Below are positions 1 through 10,431 of a stretch of 64,000 nucleotides of DNA, piece by piece. The position numbers were made by a program, and so were the translations under genes. This DNA is from an uncultured Granulosicoccaceae bacterium (lineage in GTDB: Bacteria > Pseudomonadota > Gammaproteobacteria > Granulosicoccales > Granulosicoccaceae): NCBI GenBank assembly GCA_938035525.1, contig CALHOI010000035.1:1-64000 (forward strand), in the 5' to 3' direction. The notes beneath the pieces are model-generated. The model was not told the origin of the DNA. It did not search any database and was given only the letters and a program-made list of their open reading frames with translations. Every line of letters starts with the position of its first letter. Positions within the stretch are counted from its first letter, which is position 1.

Positions 1-187
1 AGACAACACCGTTTGAAATCTACGACCCGACCCACACGGGCAAGGATCGTTACGACCTAATTTTTCGGTTAGGTACTTATCCGTACCAACTTTTCGCACG
101 CCACGCTTTACTTTGGTTTCGGAAGGGTAGCCTTTGCGACGTTTGCTCGTCGGCTCAAAAGGAAAGTTGTTCGATTTGCTTTTTCAT
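1..187 (-). pseudogene. small SEC-C motif protein, apparently frameshifted twice (runs off window start)
   Basis: The minus-strand reading gives [69 protein letters not shown] is the SEC-C zinc-binding consensus. The ATG at 187 has a good SD (GGAG) but is one frame off. The terminal KRCC is again in another frame. Confidence 0.55.
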
Positions 188-283
188 GATGATTCTCCTT
201 ATCGGCAATGACTATGCCGGGCGTATTGTAACGCGTATTCAGATATCAGCACTCGAACATGCTTCTAATTTCTGCAGTTAAAG

Positions 284-1363
284 TCACCCAGTATTTTCAA
301 GCCAACCTAGCGGGTCGTCAGGATTTACCCCGTCCATAAATGGCAAGTGCCTTTCGGGACTAGTAATCTGGTACACCAGTCCTAGCCAGTTACCTACCAC
401 GGCTTCTCCACTGTCATGCCATGTGTTGCGCAAATGCGGTAATAGCAGGCTTTCTGGAAAATCAGGAATGCTATTTTTGGCTCGCATGGCTGCCAACACG
501 CTTTCGCGGTATTCCACCAATAGCACCGTGACAAAGTCATCAAAGTAATGCTTGGGCATGGGCGGATACGCATCAAGATCGCCACTGACAAACAGGCCAA
601 CCTCTCTTTTGTATTCTTTCATTAGGCTGATTCGGTCGTACTCAGGATGTCCCTGAAAAAAAACAGTGCGAAAACCATCAGGACTCACGGCCAATTGCAC
701 ACCGGGCTCGTCGCCCTGTGCCAAAACATGGATGCCTTTGTCATTAAGGCTTTGCGCACTGACATCATTAAAACGGGAATGCGGTACAACAATATGCGTA
801 TTAACATCGCTAACCATCGGGTGAGAGCGAATCGTCATTTCGTGTTCAAACACACCCCAACACTTTTGCGTTAATGGTTGCCTCTCAATGCCATACTGAC
901 CCAGAAACAAAGCGTGACTGGCCAGGCAAGAACACAAGGTGGAGGTAACGTTGTCTTGTGCCCACTCAACAACTTCCATCAATGAATCCCAGAATACTTC
1001 TTTGGACAAATCAGCTTCGGTGACATTAGCACCAGTGATGATCAACGCATCCAGACCGTGCTCTTGTATATCTGAGAATGATTCGTAGTATCGTGAAACG
1101 TGCTCCGACGCTGCATCACCCCGAGGCAAACTATCAATCGTAAACGGGTGCATATGAAATTGGGATATCGGGTTACTCGAGCCCACCAGCCTGAAAAATT
1201 GCCGCTCGGTTGCCGCCAGTGCAGCATCGGGCATCATGTTAAGCAGCCCCACATGCAGCGGGCGAATGTCCTGCTGTTTTGAACGTTCCTGGGTTAGTAC
1301 GTTGTGCCCTTCCTGGCGCAAACGATCGTACGTTGGCAGATTATTGGCTTGGACCAAAGGCAT
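284..1363 (-). CDS. metA: homoserine O-succinyltransferase (MetA/HTS family)
   Basis: ORF 284..1426. Likely start is M22 (MPLVQANNLPTYDRL). MetA-type motifs: HVGLLNMMPD, ERQFFRLVG, ITGAN, FFQGHPEYD. Confidence 0.85.
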   Translation of the reverse strand: MPLVQANNLPTYDRLRQEGHNVLTQERSKQQDIRPLHVGLLNMMPDAALAATERQFFRLVGSSNPISQFHMHPFTIDSLPRGDAASEHVSRYYESFSDIQEHGLDALIITGANVTEADLSKEVFWDSLMEVVEWAQDNVTSTLCSCLASHALFLGQYGIERQPLTQKCWGVFEHEMTIRSHPMVSDVNTHIVVPHSRFNDVSAQSLNDKGIHVLAQGDEPGVQLAVSPDGFRTVFFQGHPEYDRISLMKEYKREVGLFVSGDLDAYPPMPKHYFDDFVTVLLVEYRESVLAAMRAKNSIPDFPESLLLPHLRNTWHDSGEAVVGNWLGLVYQITSPERHLPFMDGVNPDDPLGWLENTG

Positions 1364-1388
1364 GAGACTGCAATACTCGTTTAGGTTT

Positions 1389-2243
1389 TTACGACTTGGT
1401 GTGCTGCGTGTCCAAAGCACTGGCAATCAGCTCAAGGAACTCATCAGCGTTGGTCACCGAAAACGCATCACGCGCGGCAACGGTATAACCGTATGTTTGT
1501 GCTATCGCTTGATACCGAGGCACTCGCGACCGGAAAAGCTTTGGAAAAACCCAACGGACAAAATCATCTGGCTCAATTTGCGCCACAAACTCCACGCCCG
1601 TTTCCTGCATGTAGAGCTCAAGGTGTTCATCAAGAAACGCTTCTCGGTAATACAAGGGCTTGGGCTCTCGTTGAGCTCGCTCTATGAGCATTTTTTCATC
1701 TTGGGCATCGGCTTCGATGTAAATCATGACCGTATTGTCGGCCACCTCTTCGATGATTTTCTTGTCATCAATTTCGCAAAAGCTGCCGCTGACATCGTTT
1801 AGAAAATTATCGTAGCCGTAAACTGTATTGGCTTTTTCGATAAAGCTGGGTACATCGCGCATGGCGCGCACTTCGGCGTCAAGGTGCAATGCCTGACGAC
1901 GTTTGAACTCGGCCAAAGTCAGACCTTGCTTATCGGGGTTACCCAATTTGGCTAAAAACGTGGACAACGGTTTTAAATTATCAAAGGTAATGTTGTTGGC
2001 GATGTAAATGGAATCGGTTAACAACAGCTCACGCAGAAACGGTACCTGCATGGCCTGTAATTTAATATTATCCAGAATGGCCTCGCCAACGTAGCGAGTG
2101 CCAATGCGGTAGTCCACCGAATAATGAAACCAGTTTTCACCGCGCAAGATATTCGCCAGGCGGGTTTTGCCCACACCAGACATACCCAATAAGGTGACCC
2201 GTTTACTGGGACTATCAAGAAACGCTTGCTTGCTTAAACGCAT
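1389..2243 (-). CDS. P-loop ATPase, conserved hypothetical
   Basis: 284 aa with Walker A LLGMSGVGKTRLAN near the N-terminus. Confidence 0.75.
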   Translation of the reverse strand: MRLSKQAFLDSPSKRVTLLGMSGVGKTRLANILRGENWFHYSVDYRIGTRYVGEAILDNIKLQAMQVPFLRELLLTDSIYIANNITFDNLKPLSTFLAKLGNPDKQGLTLAEFKRRQALHLDAEVRAMRDVPSFIEKANTVYGYDNFLNDVSGSFCEIDDKKIIEEVADNTVMIYIEADAQDEKMLIERAQREPKPLYYREAFLDEHLELYMQETGVEFVAQIEPDDFVRWVFPKLFRSRVPRYQAIAQTYGYTVAARDAFSVTNADEFLELIASALDTQHTKS

Positions 2244-2296
2244 AACAGCTAATCGGTTATCAACACATTAAGGCGAGTGACACCAGGGAAAAAAGA

Positions 2297-3190
2297 TTAT
2301 GAGACATCCCTAAACGTGTCACACACTTGATGATCACCATTCTCTAGGCCTCGATATAACCAGGTTTGACGCTGCTGCGATGTGCCGTGTGTGAATGCAT
2401 CAGGGTGCGCCCGTCTGCCAGCGCTGCGCATTAACGCATCGTCACCGATTTTAGCCGCCGCGTTCATGCCCTCTTCCAGGTCACCTGGTTCCAGCAGCTG
2501 ATATCTATTGTGTGCGTGATGTGCCCAGACGCCTGCATAGCAATCGGCCTGTAGCTCGGTGAGTACCGAAAGACGATTTGCCTGTACTTTGGGAAGTGCA
2601 CGTTGCCGTCGTTGTACCGCCATGGATACGCCCAACAGATTTTGCACGTGATGACCAACTTCGTGAGCCAGTACATAAGCCTGTGCGAAATCTCCCCCAG
2701 CACCCATCTTTTGCAGCTCACGGAAAAAAGACAAATCAATATAGACTTTGTAATCACCCGGACAATAAAACGGACCGGCGGCTGAGGATGTAAAACCGCA
2801 CGCCGAATTTACACCGTCTTCAAACAAAACCAGTTTGGGCGGTTGGTATTGTTGACCTGCTTGTGCGAATAGTTCGCCCCAGACTGTTTCGGTAGTGCCA
2901 AGAATGCTGGCGATAAAATCAGCCGCCTCATCATTGGAACGTACCGTTGTGCCAGTGCCTTGAGTTAACGTTGGACCTTGCGTGCCTGCACCAATCCCCG
3001 CACCGCCACTGCTTAAAGGCCCGATGAGGTCTTTACCAAAAAACAATCCAATCAGTAATAAAATGATGCCAGCGCCACCACCGACTTTCATGCCACCACC
3101 AGCGGGGCGGCCCGTGCCAAAACGTCTTCCAGCGCGTTGCCCGCGACGGTCTTCAACGTTTCGACTTTTTCGTATGTTTTTCCAGCGCAT
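2297..3190 (-). CDS. YpfJ-like neutral zinc metallopeptidase, membrane anchored
   Basis: N-terminal MRWKNIRKSRNVEDRRGQ, one TM segment, HEVGHHVQ zinc motif, ELQADCYAGVW. Confidence 0.85.
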   Translation of the reverse strand: MRWKNIRKSRNVEDRRGQRAGRRFGTGRPAGGGMKVGGGAGIILLLIGLFFGKDLIGPLSSGGAGIGAGTQGPTLTQGTGTTVRSNDEAADFIASILGTTETVWGELFAQAGQQYQPPKLVLFEDGVNSACGFTSSAAGPFYCPGDYKVYIDLSFFRELQKMGAGGDFAQAYVLAHEVGHHVQNLLGVSMAVQRRQRALPKVQANRLSVLTELQADCYAGVWAHHAHNRYQLLEPGDLEEGMNAAAKIGDDALMRSAGRRAHPDAFTHGTSQQRQTWLYRGLENGDHQVCDTFRDVS

Positions 3191-3299
3191 GTTTGGCTCC
3201 TACCTTTTATTACACTCTGGACCGACAGGTTCGCCCGGCCCAACGCCTATGCTACATTCTCTCATGATCCTGACTCTGGATTAAACCTTCAATCGTTGT

Positions 3300-4079
3300 A
3301 TGTCTTTAAATAGTTCACCTATTCTGGTCGATAGCCACGTCCACCTTGACGATGACCGGCTTCGACCCGATCGGCAGGAAGTCATTAATTCAGCACGCAC
3401 TAACCGTATTGCCGCGCAGATTGTGCCAGCCGTCAGTGCGCAACACTGGCCACGTTTAAAAGTGCTGTGCGACAACTATGAAGATGTGTACGCCTGCTAC
3501 GGATTACACCCGTGTTTTTACGTGGAACACACCGACGAGCATTTGCGCGACCTTGCTTTGTGGCTTGGCCGTGAAAGGGCCGTAGGGGTTGGCGAATGCG
3601 GTCTGGATTACGCCATGGCAGGTGCCGACAAAGCTCAGCAACAACATTTATTTTCTGCTCAATTGGCACTGGCAAGAGAATTTAACTTGCCAACGGTTAT
3701 TCACGCAGTAAAAGCCGTGGAAGATGTGATTCGAATGATTCGCGCTTCGGGGCATTATTGCGGCATGGTGCACAGCTTTAACGGGTCAATCCAACAAGCC
3801 AGCAGGCTTATCGATTTGGGTTACATGCTGAGCTTTGGCGGCGCGGTGACCTACCCTCGAGCCAAAAAGCTGCGCGCCATGGTATCGCAACTGCCTTTGG
3901 ATTCATTATTACTGGAAACTGACGCGCCCGATCAGGCGCCCATCAGCCACCAGGGCCAGCGCAACGAAACGGCGTACCTGGTTGATATCTGGCAGGTGGT
4001 TAGCGAGCTTCGCCCTGAAGATCCAGACACGATTGCCGAGGCCACTACGGCTAATGCGCGGCGATTGTTTGGGCTCTAA
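3300..4079 (+). CDS. TatD family metal-dependent hydrolase
   Basis: DSHVHLDD, GVGECGLDY, LLLETDAPD motifs. Confidence 0.9.
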   Translation: MSLNSSPILVDSHVHLDDDRLRPDRQEVINSARTNRIAAQIVPAVSAQHWPRLKVLCDNYEDVYACYGLHPCFYVEHTDEHLRDLALWLGRERAVGVGECGLDYAMAGADKAQQQHLFSAQLALAREFNLPTVIHAVKAVEDVIRMIRASGHYCGMVHSFNGSIQQASRLIDLGYMLSFGGAVTYPRAKKLRAMVSQLPLDSLLLETDAPDQAPISHQGQRNETAYLVDIWQVVSELRPEDPDTIAEATTANARRLFGL

Positions 4080-4122
4080 CCTAACTGAGTGAGAATTACC
4101 CCACATTATCTCCACCCACTAT

Positions 4123-4161
4123 TTGCCTCTCCTTTATATTTGGGCTATTATTCCCAAATAT
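4123..4161 (+). promoter_or_regulatory. sigma70-like promoter with overlapping 9-bp inverted repeat (copy A)
   Basis: TTGCCT (4123-4128), 17-bp spacer, TATTAT (4146-4151). Perfect inverted repeat ATATTTGGG (4136-4144) / CCCAAATAT (4153-4161). 34 of 39 positions match copy B at 60393-60431. Confidence 0.75.
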
Positions 4162-4178
4162 ACCAAAAGGAGAGAACA

Positions 4179-5735
4179 ATGAAATTCACCGCCACCGCAG
4201 CCGCCTGTTGCTTGCTCGCCCTGGCCGCTTGCAGCGAAAATAACCCAGAATCAAACAACACTGGCCCAGTGGACGACCCGATCAACCATCAGGTGACCGC
4301 GGGGATTTCACTCGACCCAGCTCAAAGACCCGAGCTTGAGGCGTTACCCGACGTTACTTACGACCCAAACCTCAGCACCAATACCGATGTTGTTTCGAGT
4401 GTTTCGGACAGTGCAGATGATGGTGCTACTGGCGGCGACACGGGTGGCGACACGGGTGGCGACACTGGGGGAACAGCAACCAGTGGGTCGGCGACCGATG
4501 GCAGTGGGACTGGCGGTACAACCGGCGAATCCTCTGTAGCCGATGGCGACATGGTGGGCACATCAGTGCCGCCGGGCGATACATCCGGTGGAACATCTGA
4601 TGAACAATTCAGAGCCGGCACCTTAACTGCCGCCGACTATGACGACCAATTAAACCCACATTTATATCAGCGCTACGCATCGGACTTTTTGCAAAACAAC
4701 GGTGGCGTGCTTGATGTGCCCTACCTGGATTTAGCCAACCGTATTCCTATAACTGTGACCAGCGCAGACGGAGACAGCTACGGTGGCGCTAAGTTGGTGT
4801 TGTCGAATGCCGGCATCACGTTTTTGTCTTTGATAACTCCGCCCTCAGGTAAAACCTACCTGTATCGCGATATCGATGCTTTACCATCAGAATTTACGGT
4901 TCAGGCAACCGGTGTTTACGGTGCTGAAGTGGTGGCAACCATTAACCTTGATCAAGCGATGTCTGCTGCTGGTATCAACATCGTGATGCCGGCCTACCCG
5001 GACACTGCTGACCAAGAACAAGCAATACCCCAACCGCTGGATATCATGTTTGTTATAGATACCACGGGCAGCATGGGTGATGAGCTTGCCTATTTGCAAA
5101 CCGAACTCAGCGCCACCATCGAATCACTTCCCTACGATGCAGGTTCACTTAACCTTGGTTTAACGTTTTACCGAGACATAGGCGATGAATACGTGGTTCG
5201 TGCACATGGCTTTACCAACGATGTGAATACCATGCAGCAAACCTTAAGAGCCGAAAGCTATGATGGCGGTGGCGACTACCCGGAAGCCATGGATCAGGCG
5301 CTGCATCAAGCTGTTGATGCAAACTGGCGAGAAGACAGCACGCGCATATTGTTTCTGGTTGCCGACGCACCACCACACGATAACAAGATGCGCGACACAT
5401 GGAACGCGGCAAGCCAGGCGCGCAGCAAGAACATTCATATTGTGCCTATTGCAGCCAGCGGAGTTGGTGAACACGCCGAATACTTAATGCGCAGCATGGC
5501 CGCGTTAACCAACAGCCGATACGCGTTTTTAACCGACGATTCTGGATTTGGTAATCCGCACGCCGAACCAACGGTAGATTGTTATGTGGTCACCCATTTA
5601 AACAACTTGATGGAACGCATCATGAACAGCATCATCACCGGCACACGTCATGAACCCAGTGATAACGAGATTATTCGACGAGTTGGCGATTATCAGGGCG
5701 GTGTGTGTAAGCCTGAAATGCAATCACAGCAATAG
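4179..5735 (+). CDS. VWA-domain lipoprotein
   Basis: Start M31 of the ORF, MKFTATAAACCLLALAACSEN (lipobox LAAC), SD AAGGAGAG. VWA/MIDAS DIMFVIDTTGSMGDE. GDTG-rich linker. Confidence 0.85.
   Translation: MKFTATAAACCLLALAACSENNPESNNTGPVDDPINHQVTAGISLDPAQRPELEALPDVTYDPNLSTNTDVVSSVSDSADDGATGGDTGGDTGGDTGGTATSGSATDGSGTGGTTGESSVADGDMVGTSVPPGDTSGGTSDEQFRAGTLTAADYDDQLNPHLYQRYASDFLQNNGGVLDVPYLDLANRIPITVTSADGDSYGGAKLVLSNAGITFLSLITPPSGKTYLYRDIDALPSEFTVQATGVYGAEVVATINLDQAMSAAGINIVMPAYPDTADQEQAIPQPLDIMFVIDTTGSMGDELAYLQTELSATIESLPYDAGSLNLGLTFYRDIGDEYVVRAHGFTNDVNTMQQTLRAESYDGGGDYPEAMDQALHQAVDANWREDSTRILFLVADAPPHDNKMRDTWNAASQARSKNIHIVPIAASGVGEHAEYLMRSMAALTNSRYAFLTDDSGFGNPHAEPTVDCYVVTHLNNLMERIMNSIITGTRHEPSDNEIIRRVGDYQGGVCKPEMQSQQ
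4434..4469 (+). repeat. 12-bp tandem repeat (ggcgacacgggt x3) encoding GDTG
   Basis: Three consecutive 12-bp units, the last with small changes, inside the VWA lipoprotein linker. Confidence 0.85.
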
Positions 5736-5739
5736 CGAC

Positions 5740-6489
5740 TTAATAAGGAAACCGATCAGTCACGGTAATCTCGGCCATGCGAGACTCAATCCAGTCTTGC
5801 GTTTCAGCCATGATCTGATCGGCAACCTTGCCTTCGGTTTTTATAATGGGGCCAAAAATCACGGTTATCTCACCTGGCCACTTAATGTATGCATGACGAG
5901 GCCAAAACTCGCCGGCATTTAATGCTACGGGCAATACATCGCAGCCAAGCTTTTCGGCAATCATGCCACCACCAATCCGGTATTGCGGTTCAGCACCAAC
6001 AGGCACACGTGTACCTTCAGGAAAAATGATCACACTAATACCTTCGGCGAAACGCTGTTCAGACTGTTCTATCATTTGCGAAATGGCAGACCGACCCGAT
6101 GAGCGATCAATCAAGATAAATTTAAGTGCCGCAATGGCCCAGCCAAAAATGGGGATGTAGGCCAGCGATTTTTTTGCCACATACACAATGCGGGTTAGCA
6201 TGGTGGGTATGAAATAGGTTTCCCAGGTTGACTGATGTTTCGCCATAACCAAACACGGGTAGTCGGGAATGTTTTCTGCACCCTCAACGCGCCAGGTGAT
6301 ACCGCAAAAATGCCGCAACCCAAACAAATTAATTTTTAACCACACCACACTGAGCCGGGCAGACAGTTCAAACGAAAAAATGCGGGTACCCAGTACTGGA
6401 ATAGCCATTAACAATGTATTGGCAATTGACCATAACCAAAACAAGGTGCTGCGCAGCACCAATAACAATCGGTTGTGCTCAGTCTTCAT
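5740..6489 (-). CDS. plsC: 1-acyl-sn-glycerol-3-phosphate acyltransferase
   Basis: KHQSTWET (HX4D-like acyltransferase block), FPEGTRVP motif. Start taken at M32 (MKTEHNRL), overlapping the gmhB end. Confidence 0.85.
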   Translation of the reverse strand: MKTEHNRLLLVLRSTLFWLWSIANTLLMAIPVLGTRIFSFELSARLSVVWLKINLFGLRHFCGITWRVEGAENIPDYPCLVMAKHQSTWETYFIPTMLTRIVYVAKKSLAYIPIFGWAIAALKFILIDRSSGRSAISQMIEQSEQRFAEGISVIIFPEGTRVPVGAEPQYRIGGGMIAEKLGCDVLPVALNAGEFWPRHAYIKWPGEITVIFGPIIKTEGKVADQIMAETQDWIESRMAEITVTDRFPY

Positions 6490-7027
6490 CTTCGGGCGCC
6501 AGTAATTTATCAACAAAATGCGCCAGGTCATCGTAAGCCGGAATGTGTTCCAGCCCTTTGTTGGACTCAAGCGTTCGTTCACCTTTACCCGTCTTAACCA
6601 GCACAGGTTTGGCTGCAGCTGCCATCGCAGCCTGAATGTCTTTTAAGGAATCACCCACCACTGACACTTTGGTTAAATCGATATTAAGTCGCTCACTTAA
6701 TGTGTACAGCATACCCGGAGCCGGTTTGCGACAATCACATTCGTCGCTATCGCTGTGCGGGCAAAAGACAACGGTGTCGATACGTCCGCCAGCCTGTGTT
6801 ACTTGCTCGTGCATTTTTTGATGAATGGCATGTAAATCATGTATTGTTAAAACACCGCGAGCCAGACCCGATTGATTCGTTGCGACAGCCACTTGATACC
6901 CAGAGTGAGTGAGTCGCGCTATGGCATCCAGGCTGCCTTCAATTGGCTCCCAGGCAATGGGTGACACAATCGGGCCGTCAACATCATGATTAATCACACC
7001 ATCTCGATCAAGCACTATGAGCTTCAA
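6479..7027 (-). CDS. gmhB: D-glycero-beta-D-manno-heptose 1,7-bisphosphate 7-phosphatase
   Basis: HAD motif LDRDGVIN. CPHSDSDECDCRKPAPGML zinc-loop motif typical of GmhB. Confidence 0.88.
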   Translation of the reverse strand: MKLIVLDRDGVINHDVDGPIVSPIAWEPIEGSLDAIARLTHSGYQVAVATNQSGLARGVLTIHDLHAIHQKMHEQVTQAGGRIDTVVFCPHSDSDECDCRKPAPGMLYTLSERLNIDLTKVSVVGDSLKDIQAAMAAAAKPVLVKTGKGERTLESNKGLEHIPAYDDLAHFVDKLLAPEDED

Positions 7028-7037
7028 TCAACTCTCC

Positions 7038-9104
7038 TCAACTACTGGATTGCAGACGAGACAACTGCGCTGTGCACGAACAAAGCTCATTAAGTTGGCT
7101 GAGCAAAGCAAGCCGGTTGTTACGTGTGGCAGTGTCATCGGTATTAACCATGACGTTATCAAAAAACGCATCAACCGATTCGCGCAGACTCGCCGTTGAC
7201 GTCATGGCTTTTTGATAATCGCGCTTTGCCATATCACTTTCAATTGAGGGCGCAATATTGGCCATTGCTTCAAACAAGGCTTTTTCCGCTGGCTCTATCA
7301 ACAGGTTAGCGTCAACCGCCAGGCTACCGGACAGCTCAGCCTTTTTAAGGATGTTGCCCGAACGCTTGGCTGCTGCCGCCAAAGAACTTGCTGCATCTGT
7401 TGAACGGAATTGATCAATGGCTTTTAGCCGCGCCATAATATCCAGCGGGTTCGATAAAGACTTTGCCAGCACCGCGTCTACGGCATCGGTTGAGTAGCCT
7501 TGTTCTTGCGCATAACCTTTGAGTCTTTCAGTTATATAGTCAAGTAAGGTTTGCTGATTAAAGTCGACAGGCAATCGAGAGCCATACGTTTTAACCGATT
7601 CAGCCACCACATCACTCAAATTAATATCAAGCTGCTTTTCAACCAGAATTCTGACCACGCCTAAGGCACTGCGACGCAAACCAAAGGGATCTTTTGCGCC
7701 GGTTGGCTTCATGCCCAAACCGTAAATACCCACCAGCGTATCGACTTTGTCAGCCAAGGACACAATTTGGGCTACTGCGTGTTCTGGTAAGGTGCCGCCA
7801 GCTTGCTTTGGGTAGTAATGCTCTTCCATGGCAGCCGATACCGCTTCGCTGTGGCCATCGCGCGCCGCATAGTAACGACCGGCAATGCCTTGCATTTTAG
7901 CCAGCTCTTTAACGATTTCCGTATTCAGATCGCACTTGCACAGACTTGCCGCCAGCACACAGTCGGCTTCTGATTCACTCAGTTGTTTTGCCAACCAGGC
8001 GCTAACGGTTTGCATACGTTCAACTTTGTCACCAACCGAGCCCAGCTTCTCCTGAAACAACAGTGATGACAAACTGCTTTGGTGATCGGCCAGCTTGAGC
8101 TTTTTATCTTGCTCCCAGAAAAACATGGTGTCAGCAAAGCGTGGCCGGATAACGCGTTCGTTACCGTCAATAACGGTTTGCTCTGAGCTGGATTCAATGT
8201 TTGCCACCGTTATAAAAGAGGGCATTAAATCACCTTTGCTATCCAACAAAGCAAAGTAACGCTGATTTTCTTGCATGGTTTGAATCAACGCCTCTTTTGG
8301 AATTTCAAGATAGCTTGATTCAAACTGACCAGCAACACTAACCGGCCACTCTACTAGTGCCGTGACTTCGTCAAGCAAAGCCGCATCACTGACAGCAGTA
8401 CCGCCTAGGCTGGCCGCTTTTGCTTTCACCTGATCATCAATCAACTGCCGACGCGCATTAAAGTCTGCAACAACATAATGCTTTTTAAGCACATCGCTAT
8501 AGCTTGATGCATTATCCAATGTAATGGCATCGGGTGAATGAAACCGATGCCCCAGTGTTGTGTTGCTTGATGAAAGCCCTAATACTTGCAGCGGTAAAAC
8601 GTTAGAGCCATGCAAAGCACATAACCAAACAACCGGTCGCAAAAACTCATGCTGTAAGTCTGACCAGCGCATGCGCTTTGGCATGGGCATGGTTTTAATG
8701 ACATTAGGCATGGCATCGCTAACCACCACCTGCAACGACTTACCAACCTGCGTTTGCTTTAAAACAATCCACTCGCCTTTGGGGGTGTCGATGGTTGATA
8801 TGTCATCGACAGTCGCGTTGGCCGATTTTAAAAATCCCGCCAAGGCCTTGGAAGGTTCACCGTCGACATAGGCGGCAGCCACAGCCGGGCCTTTTCGTTC
8901 TACCTGGGTATCCGGCTGTTGCTCACCCACGTCACGCCACAAGGCAGCAATACGACGCGGCGTTGCAAACACGCTTGGTGGTGCGGAGCACAGCTCGGCT
9001 TTACTGAGCACCTCGTGCAATGCTTTACCAAGATGCTCGGCTAAAGGCTGAACCGAACCGGCGGGTAAGTCTTCGCAGCCTATTTCTATTATTAAATCAG
9101 CCAT
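7038..9104 (-). CDS. glyS: glycine--tRNA ligase beta subunit
   Basis: Start at [69 protein letters not shown]. Confidence 0.95.
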   Translation of the reverse strand: MADLIIEIGCEDLPAGSVQPLAEHLGKALHEVLSKAELCSAPPSVFATPRRIAALWRDVGEQQPDTQVERKGPAVAAAYVDGEPSKALAGFLKSANATVDDISTIDTPKGEWIVLKQTQVGKSLQVVVSDAMPNVIKTMPMPKRMRWSDLQHEFLRPVVWLCALHGSNVLPLQVLGLSSSNTTLGHRFHSPDAITLDNASSYSDVLKKHYVVADFNARRQLIDDQVKAKAASLGGTAVSDAALLDEVTALVEWPVSVAGQFESSYLEIPKEALIQTMQENQRYFALLDSKGDLMPSFITVANIESSSEQTVIDGNERVIRPRFADTMFFWEQDKKLKLADHQSSLSSLLFQEKLGSVGDKVERMQTVSAWLAKQLSESEADCVLAASLCKCDLNTEIVKELAKMQGIAGRYYAARDGHSEAVSAAMEEHYYPKQAGGTLPEHAVAQIVSLADKVDTLVGIYGLGMKPTGAKDPFGLRRSALGVVRILVEKQLDINLSDVVAESVKTYGSRLPVDFNQQTLLDYITERLKGYAQEQGYSTDAVDAVLAKSLSNPLDIMARLKAIDQFRSTDAASSLAAAAKRSGNILKKAELSGSLAVDANLLIEPAEKALFEAMANIAPSIESDMAKRDYQKAMTSTASLRESVDAFFDNVMVNTDDTATRNNRLALLSQLNELCSCTAQLSRLQSSS

Positions 9105-10035
9105 TGGCTGGCTCCAAATCGGCTGACTCATCTTTTAGCAGCGGAAATCCCAAGGCTTCGCGTCGATCGTAATAACATTGCGCCACCTGTCGTGCCATGG
9201 TCCTGACTCTTAATATGTATCGCTGTCGCTCAGTAACCGATAAAGCATGCCGAGCATCAAGCAAGTTAAAAGAGTGCGAGCCTTTGAGTACTTGTTCGTA
9301 AGCAGGTAGCGGCAAAGCCAACTCGGTTAGCTTGGTACAGGCTTTTTCACATTGATCGAAGTCGGCAAACAAGGCATCGACATCAGCATGTTCATAGTTA
9401 TAGGCAGATTGCTCTACTTCGTTTTGATGAAACACATCGCCGTATGTCACAACACGATTGCCCGAAAGCCCCCAAGCCAAGTCATAGACACTCTCAACTT
9501 TTTGAATATACATGGCGAGGCGTTCGATACCATACGCCAATTCACCCAGCACCGGCTTGCAGGCTAATCCACCACATTGTTGAAAGTAGGTGTATTGAGT
9601 GACTTCCATGCCGTTGAGCCAAACCTCCCAACCTAGACCCCAAGCACCCAAGGTGGGTGATTCCCAGTTGTCTTCAACAAAGCGTATGTCGTGCTCAAGC
9701 AAATCAAAACCCAGCGCTTTAAGCGATCCCAAATACAGATTTTGCATATCCGGTGGTGATGGTTTCATCGCCACTTGAAATTGATAATAGTGCTGAAGCC
9801 GATTAGGGTTGTCGCCATAACGCCCATCAGTTGGACGACGCGATGCCTGTGTATGACACGCAGACCAGGGCTCTGGCCCTATGGCACGAAGAAACGTTGA
9901 ACTATGAAATGTTCCGGCACCCATTTCCATGTCGTAGGGCTGCTGCACAATACAGCCTTGTTCTGCCCAGTACTGCTGCAGCACGGCCACCATCCCCTGA
10001 AAAGTTTGTACATCATGTTGCTGTGCCGAGGTCAC
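9097..10035 (-). CDS. glyQ: glycine--tRNA ligase alpha subunit
   Basis: [47 protein letters not shown]. Overlaps the glyS start. Confidence 0.96.
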   Translation of the reverse strand: MTSAQQHDVQTFQGMVAVLQQYWAEQGCIVQQPYDMEMGAGTFHSSTFLRAIGPEPWSACHTQASRRPTDGRYGDNPNRLQHYYQFQVAMKPSPPDMQNLYLGSLKALGFDLLEHDIRFVEDNWESPTLGAWGLGWEVWLNGMEVTQYTYFQQCGGLACKPVLGELAYGIERLAMYIQKVESVYDLAWGLSGNRVVTYGDVFHQNEVEQSAYNYEHADVDALFADFDQCEKACTKLTELALPLPAYEQVLKGSHSFNLLDARHALSVTERQRYILRVRTMARQVAQCYYDRREALGFPLLKDESADLEPANG

Positions 10036-10228
10036 CGCGTTTCTCCGAGTTAATCTGGCTTATTTGTTCAAGTTTACTGGACGTCGCCAAACAGTTGCGT
10101 TTATTTCTGGAACAGGTTGTATGCAGGTACTCAACAACACTGTGGGGTTATTCATGAACGTTCTGCCAAAGCAAGGTTCTTTCACGTTATCGCCACATCA
10201 GTTAAACTTGGCAACTCCAATTAAGCGC

Positions 10229-10276
10229 TGCACCATAGAGGCGCATATTACGCTAATTTCGCACTATCGTGGTTCA
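10229..10276. promoter_or_regulatory. two NtrC-like boxes upstream of glnA
   Basis: TGCAC-N7-GCGCA (10229-10245) and CGCAC-N7-GTTCA (10260-10276), compared with NtrC consensus TGCAC-N7-GTGCA. Centres 31 bp apart. Confidence 0.55.
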
Positions 10277-10431
10277 TTCAAAAACAATGCGCCTTAAGTA
10301 ACATATTGATTTAAAAGTAATTATTAGCTGATCTCGGCATGATACGAGGGATGCTCATGAAAGCACAGGGTCGGACGATTTCAGCGCCAGCCTATTAATA
10401 CAAATAAAAGTAAAGACGAGGAAAGCTGACT

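Noticed and set aside
394-600. Many 60-130 aa ORFs in the track antisense to or overlapping long genes
   Set aside because: They lie inside well-supported coding regions on another frame, show no family motifs and often lack an SD; treated as frame shadows.
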